Of a stretch of 11,380 nucleotides of DNA, positions 8,101 through 11,380 are shown one piece after another. The DNA lies in assembly GCA_001414345.1 (NCBI GenBank), contig LLCB01000717.1, positions 1 to 11,380 on the forward strand. Direction: 5' to 3'. The position numbers were made by a program, and so were the translations under genes. Origin of the DNA: Hymenoscyphus infarciens. Taxonomy: Eukaryota > Ascomycota > Leotiomycetes > Helotiales > Helotiaceae. The number at the start of each line of letters is the position of its first letter. The first letter of the stretch is position 1. The notes beneath the pieces are model-generated. The model was not told the DNA's origin, searched no databases, and worked only from the letters and a program-made list of their open reading frames with translations.

Positions 8101-11100
8101 AATATGCTAACTCATCAGGTCGATTTTCAAAAAAGTTTCCCGTTGCCGGAAAGGGTGTGTGGGCAATTCATACCCGTGATTACAGAGTCAATAATCCTAC
8201 TGGTTGCCAGATCTTAGTCACAGTGCCACATATTCTTCAAATCATGCTTCTATCTCCCTCCAATGCAAAATCATGGGCACCAAGGGTGAGACGTATCATT
8301 TTCGATGAAATCCATTCCATCGGTCAAGCTGAAGACGGCGTCGTGTGGGAGCAATTGTTGCTTCTTGCGCCATGTCCCATCATTGCGCTTTCTGCAACCG
8401 TCGGCAACCCAGGTCAATTTAACGATTGGCTGATTGAAACTCAAAAGGCAACGGGCACTGAGCTGAAGATGATCCAACACGGCACTAGATACTCAGATCT
8501 CAGAAAGTACATGTATGACCCACCCAAGTCATTTAAATTTACAGGATTTGGACGCTCTCAAGGAGTTGGACTTGGCCTGGATGGACTGACTGGTTTCGAA
8601 GAGTTCCATCCGGTAGCCAGTTTGGTCGACAAGTCCCGAGGCATGCCAGACGATCTTGCTCTGGAGCCCAGAGATTGTCTTTCACTTTGGAAGGCGATGT
8701 GCAAGTGTCAAACCGATGCATACAAGGTCCCGGCTTCATTGGACCCGGCAAAGGCACTGCCGACCTGCATTCGAAAATTAGACATTTTTGCTTGGGAGAA
8801 GGCTCTCAAAAAGGTACTTGTGGGGTGGATGGATGACTCCAAGTCACCGTTTGATCGTGTAGTTGCGGAATTAAGTCCTGCCCATCGAAAAGTACCGGAA
8901 GTTCTCGACAATGCGTCTTCCACTTCCGGACGAGAGAACATCGATCCAAATAGCTTGGAGGCTACAACACTTCCACTCTTATATCAGCTCAACAGTCGCC
9001 GAGCACTGCCAGCGATCATATTCAATTACGACCGATCAAAATGCGAGAGCATTGCTTTCGCTGTTCTCCGGCAACTCGCAGACGCAGAATCGAAGTGGAA
9101 AGAAGGTCCGCAGTGGAAGAAGTTGATGGTAGGGTACGAGAAATATAAAGAATTGAAGGATAAGAAATCCCGGAAACCCGCGAAGCCAGTCAAGAAAAGC
9201 AAGGATGAGGATGATGAGGGCGGATCTAAGATGGACCGAATGCGTGATGAGGCATCTGATGGCAGTTCAATCTATGACCTTTTTGATCCTGAAGCCCCAC
9301 AGGCTGATTTCAGTTTCGCTAACCCCAAGCGCCTTCAAAAGGCCGAGCTGGACGGGTTCATCAAGGCTCTGCGATGGAAGGATATTAATGAACAATTGAT
9401 CGAGCTGCTAAAGAGAGGTGTCGGAGTCCACCACGCTGGTATGAATCGAAAATATAGACAATGTGTGGAAATGCTCTTCCGGAAGGGATTTCTCCGGGTC
9501 GTCATTGCCACGGGTACGCTAGCTTTAGGTATCAATATGCCTTGTGCGACTGTCATCTTTAGTGGAGACTCGGTCTTTTTGACGGCCCTAAATTTCAGAC
9601 AAGCGGCTGGTCGTTCAGGTCGTCGTGGTTTTGATTTGCTCGGAAATGTTGTTTTTCAGAATATCACCCAAGAAAGAGCAAGCCGGCTTTTGAGCTCTCG
9701 GCTTCCTGAACTTACCGGTCATTTCCCCATCACCACTACATTAGTTCTTCGTCTTTTTACTTTGCTCAACGGAGCAAGCGGTTCTAAATACGCTGAAAAG
9801 GCAGTCAACTCGTTGTTGTCGCAGCCTAGGTTATACTTGGGTGGTCAAAGTTTCAAGGAACAAGTTCTTCATCACCTCAGATTCTCCATCGAATATCTGA
9901 GACGAAATGAGCTGCTAGGTCCTGGTGGAGAGCCGGTCAACTTTACCAGTTGCGTCTCACACTTGTATTTTACGGAAAACTCCAGTTTTGCCTTCCATGG
10001 TAAGTTTAACCTCATCTTTTCATACACATATGCTAACATACTTGATAGCATTACTTAAAGGAGGATATTTCCACAAACTCTGTGCTGACATCGACACCAA
10101 ACAAGAGGAGGTCCTTCAAACAATGATTCTTGTTCTGAGTCATCTATTTGGGCGTCGGGTCTGCAGAGAGGTAGATGACCCCGAGGTGGCGGAGACAATT
10201 CATCGTTCTCCATCCAAAGTATACCTCCCATCTCTTCCCAAGGAAGCAACCAAGATTTTGCGAAAGCATAACAAAGACACCCTCGACATTTTCAGCACCT
10301 ATGTCAAGACCTTTGCTGCCCAACATGTTAAGGAGCCTGAGACGTCCTTACCTTTGACCCATACACCAGTGGGCAAATCAGCTTCTCCAACCCCCGCTGT
10401 TAATGGAAGTGCTACTAGCAAAGATCCATCGTCTGTTAGTTTCTTGCCTACACTCACCAAGCCACGCGCCAGATCCGCATTTGTTGCACTCTCTGGACTC
10501 GGTGATGACTTCGAAACTATTGAAGACTTGTGCTCGTCTACTCGTGAAGGAGTCTTTTTGGAAGCTGCCGTCATCCCCCATCTCGAGATTCATCCCGACG
10601 AGACCCGAACTCCCTTGAACGCATATCTTCTCGATTTCTATATGCACGGTGCTCTTGAGCCATTGGAACTTGCCAACGGTATTCGAAAGTCAGATGTAAG
10701 TTTCGGTTTCCCTCTATTTGCGCCCGGCAAAGTCTTTTACTAATACCCATCTCTAGGTTTGGTTCGTCCTCAACGATTTCTCCATGGTCCTCGCCACAAT
10801 CGCAACGTCGCTTGCCCTCTACCTCGGCGTGGGCTCCGACTCAGATCCCGAAATGCTCGACGTGATGGGATCCGGAGACGCTGCTGAGAACGATGGTGAC
10901 GAAGAGGTAGCTGCCAAGACCGAACCTGAGGCCGCACCCAAGGTTGGAGCGCCACCAATCCCGCCGCCGGTTATGAAGAAGAGCAAGAAGGTTGCTGATG
11001 ACTGGGATGCATCTGAGGATGCTATCGGGGCCGAGGAGGACTTTATAAGCAGCAGAGGCGTGAAGGACAAGGTTACGGACCAGGAGGAGTATGACAAGCT

Positions 11101-11173
11101 TTTGAATGTTTATAAGGCTTTTAGGGAATTGAAGAAGCAGTTTGATGAGAAGTTCCGCGCCATCTGGGCTTAG
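5149..11173 (+). CDS. DDX60-like Ski2-family DExD/H-box RNA helicase, 7 exons
   Basis: Predicted ATP-dependent RNA helicase of 1,816 aa. Exons: 5149-5317, 5485-5580, 5780-7001, 7052-8070, 8119-9999, 10049-10695, 10757-11173; total 5,451 nt, an exact multiple of three. Motifs in order: WQ at 773-774; motif I APTSAGKT 791-798; Ia APTKAL 821-826; II DEIH 898-901; III SAT 927-929; IV AIIFNYDRSKC around 1134-1144; HHAGM 1273-1277; V ATGTLALGINMP 1299-1310; VI QAAGRSGRRG 1330-1339. HHAGM and the long motif V are hallmarks of Ski2-like helicases; the whole layout fits DDX60. The N-terminus (about 1-130), with acidic residues D17, D25 and D41, resembles the DDX60 PIN-like domain; whether it can cut RNA is unknown. 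A Lys-rich linker lies at about 540-600, a charged one at 1179-1210, and an acidic/proline stretch at about 1717-1765 precedes a charged helical end. Animal DDX60 acts in antiviral RNA sensing and decay; the fungal role is inferred only. The ATG sits in a good context (GCGCCATGG). Confidence 0.93.
5318..5484 (+). other. Long first intron of the helicase gene
   Basis: This 167-bp phase-1 intron has a GTGAGT donor, a GCTAAT branch site and a TTTAG acceptor. It joins DFDG to GFQLLHIVYVVERFL without a break in the PIN-like N-terminal region. Introns 3 to 6 of the same gene are only 48-61 bp, so the two 5' introns stand out in length. An extended first intron sometimes holds regulatory sequence in fungi, but nothing specific is recognised here. 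Confidence 0.85.
5581..5779 (+). other. Intron 2 of the helicase gene, with a second candidate acceptor
   Basis: The donor is GTAAGA. I chose the acceptor at 5779 (CTAAC branch, TTCCAG) because it joins HVVFFE to ENAPLCVPPG in frame and gives a continuous family-like sequence. An earlier acceptor at 5663 (TTACAG) also looks usable but shifts the frame and meets a TAA at 5753. If the 199-bp intron is kept, the frame stays open through it and ends at 5933, giving a 205-aa product holding only the N-terminal domain. Confidence 0.8.
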
Positions 11174-11380
11174 ACTTTCTCGTCATTTCTTCACTTTATC
11201 CTTCTTGCCTTGGCTTAGAGATGTGGTGGGGCTGGGGGGAGGGATTGTATGGCGTTGTGAAGGGTTGGTTGGTCGAGGGAAAGTGGGTGGCTAGACGAAC
11301 GAAAGTTATGGAAATGAAGTTATGGACTCTTGTTCTTGTTTTCCGTGTTAGATTATTTTCCCGGGGGGGGGGGGGGGGGG
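11174..11380 (+). other. Helicase 3' flank, G-rich, ending in a poly-G run
   Basis: The 207 bases after the stop presumably hold the 3' untranslated region. No AATAAA is visible. The stretch 11222-11290 is rich in short G runs. The last 18 bases (11363-11380) are all G and reach the window edge, which looks like a contig end or homopolymer artefact rather than a biological element. Confidence 0.5.

Overview
The window looks like nuclear DNA of a filamentous ascomycete (Pezizomycotina). It has two multi-exon genes with short, mostly 48-90 bp introns carrying GT(A/G)AGT-type donors, CTAAC/CTGAT branch sites and CAG/TAG acceptors. One of the genes encodes a PTH11-like/rhodopsin-domain membrane protein, a family greatly expanded in that group. 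A class such as Leotiomycetes is a guess only. No bacterial-type operon, phage, CRISPR or tRNA signal was seen.

Layout. Positions 1-1919 hold no gene I can support. The first ~260 bases are TA-rich, with a 7-bp tandem repeat and a small hairpin, and may be transposon-derived. Positions 1920-3799 (minus strand) carry a seven-exon gene for a seven-transmembrane fungal rhodopsin-domain protein of 465 aa, reconstructed here exon by exon. One of its introns is GC-AG, and its cytoplasmic tail has an Arg-Ser repeat. Positions 3800-5148 form a divergent intergenic region with a CACGTG box, an inverted CCAAT pair, a T10A8 tract and a TATAAATA. Positions 5149-11173 (plus strand) carry a seven-exon gene for a DDX60-like, Ski2-family superfamily 2 RNA helicase of 1,816 aa. 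All helicase motifs are intact and there is a probable PIN-like N-terminus. The sequence ends in an 18-G run.

How they work together. The two genes are transcribed away from a shared 1.35-kb region, so co-regulation is possible but not shown. One product is predicted to be a membrane protein with a receptor-like topology and the other an intracellular RNA helicase. Nothing in the sequence says they act in one pathway. I did not find a clearly new multi-gene system. The most interesting item is the fungal DDX60-like helicase: animal DDX60 is linked to antiviral RNA sensing and RNA decay, while its fungal relatives are little studied.

Both gene models are supported by exact reading-frame closure (1,398 and 5,451 nt, both multiples of three) and by continuous family-like protein sequence across every junction. 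Introns were inferred by eye, without transcript data.
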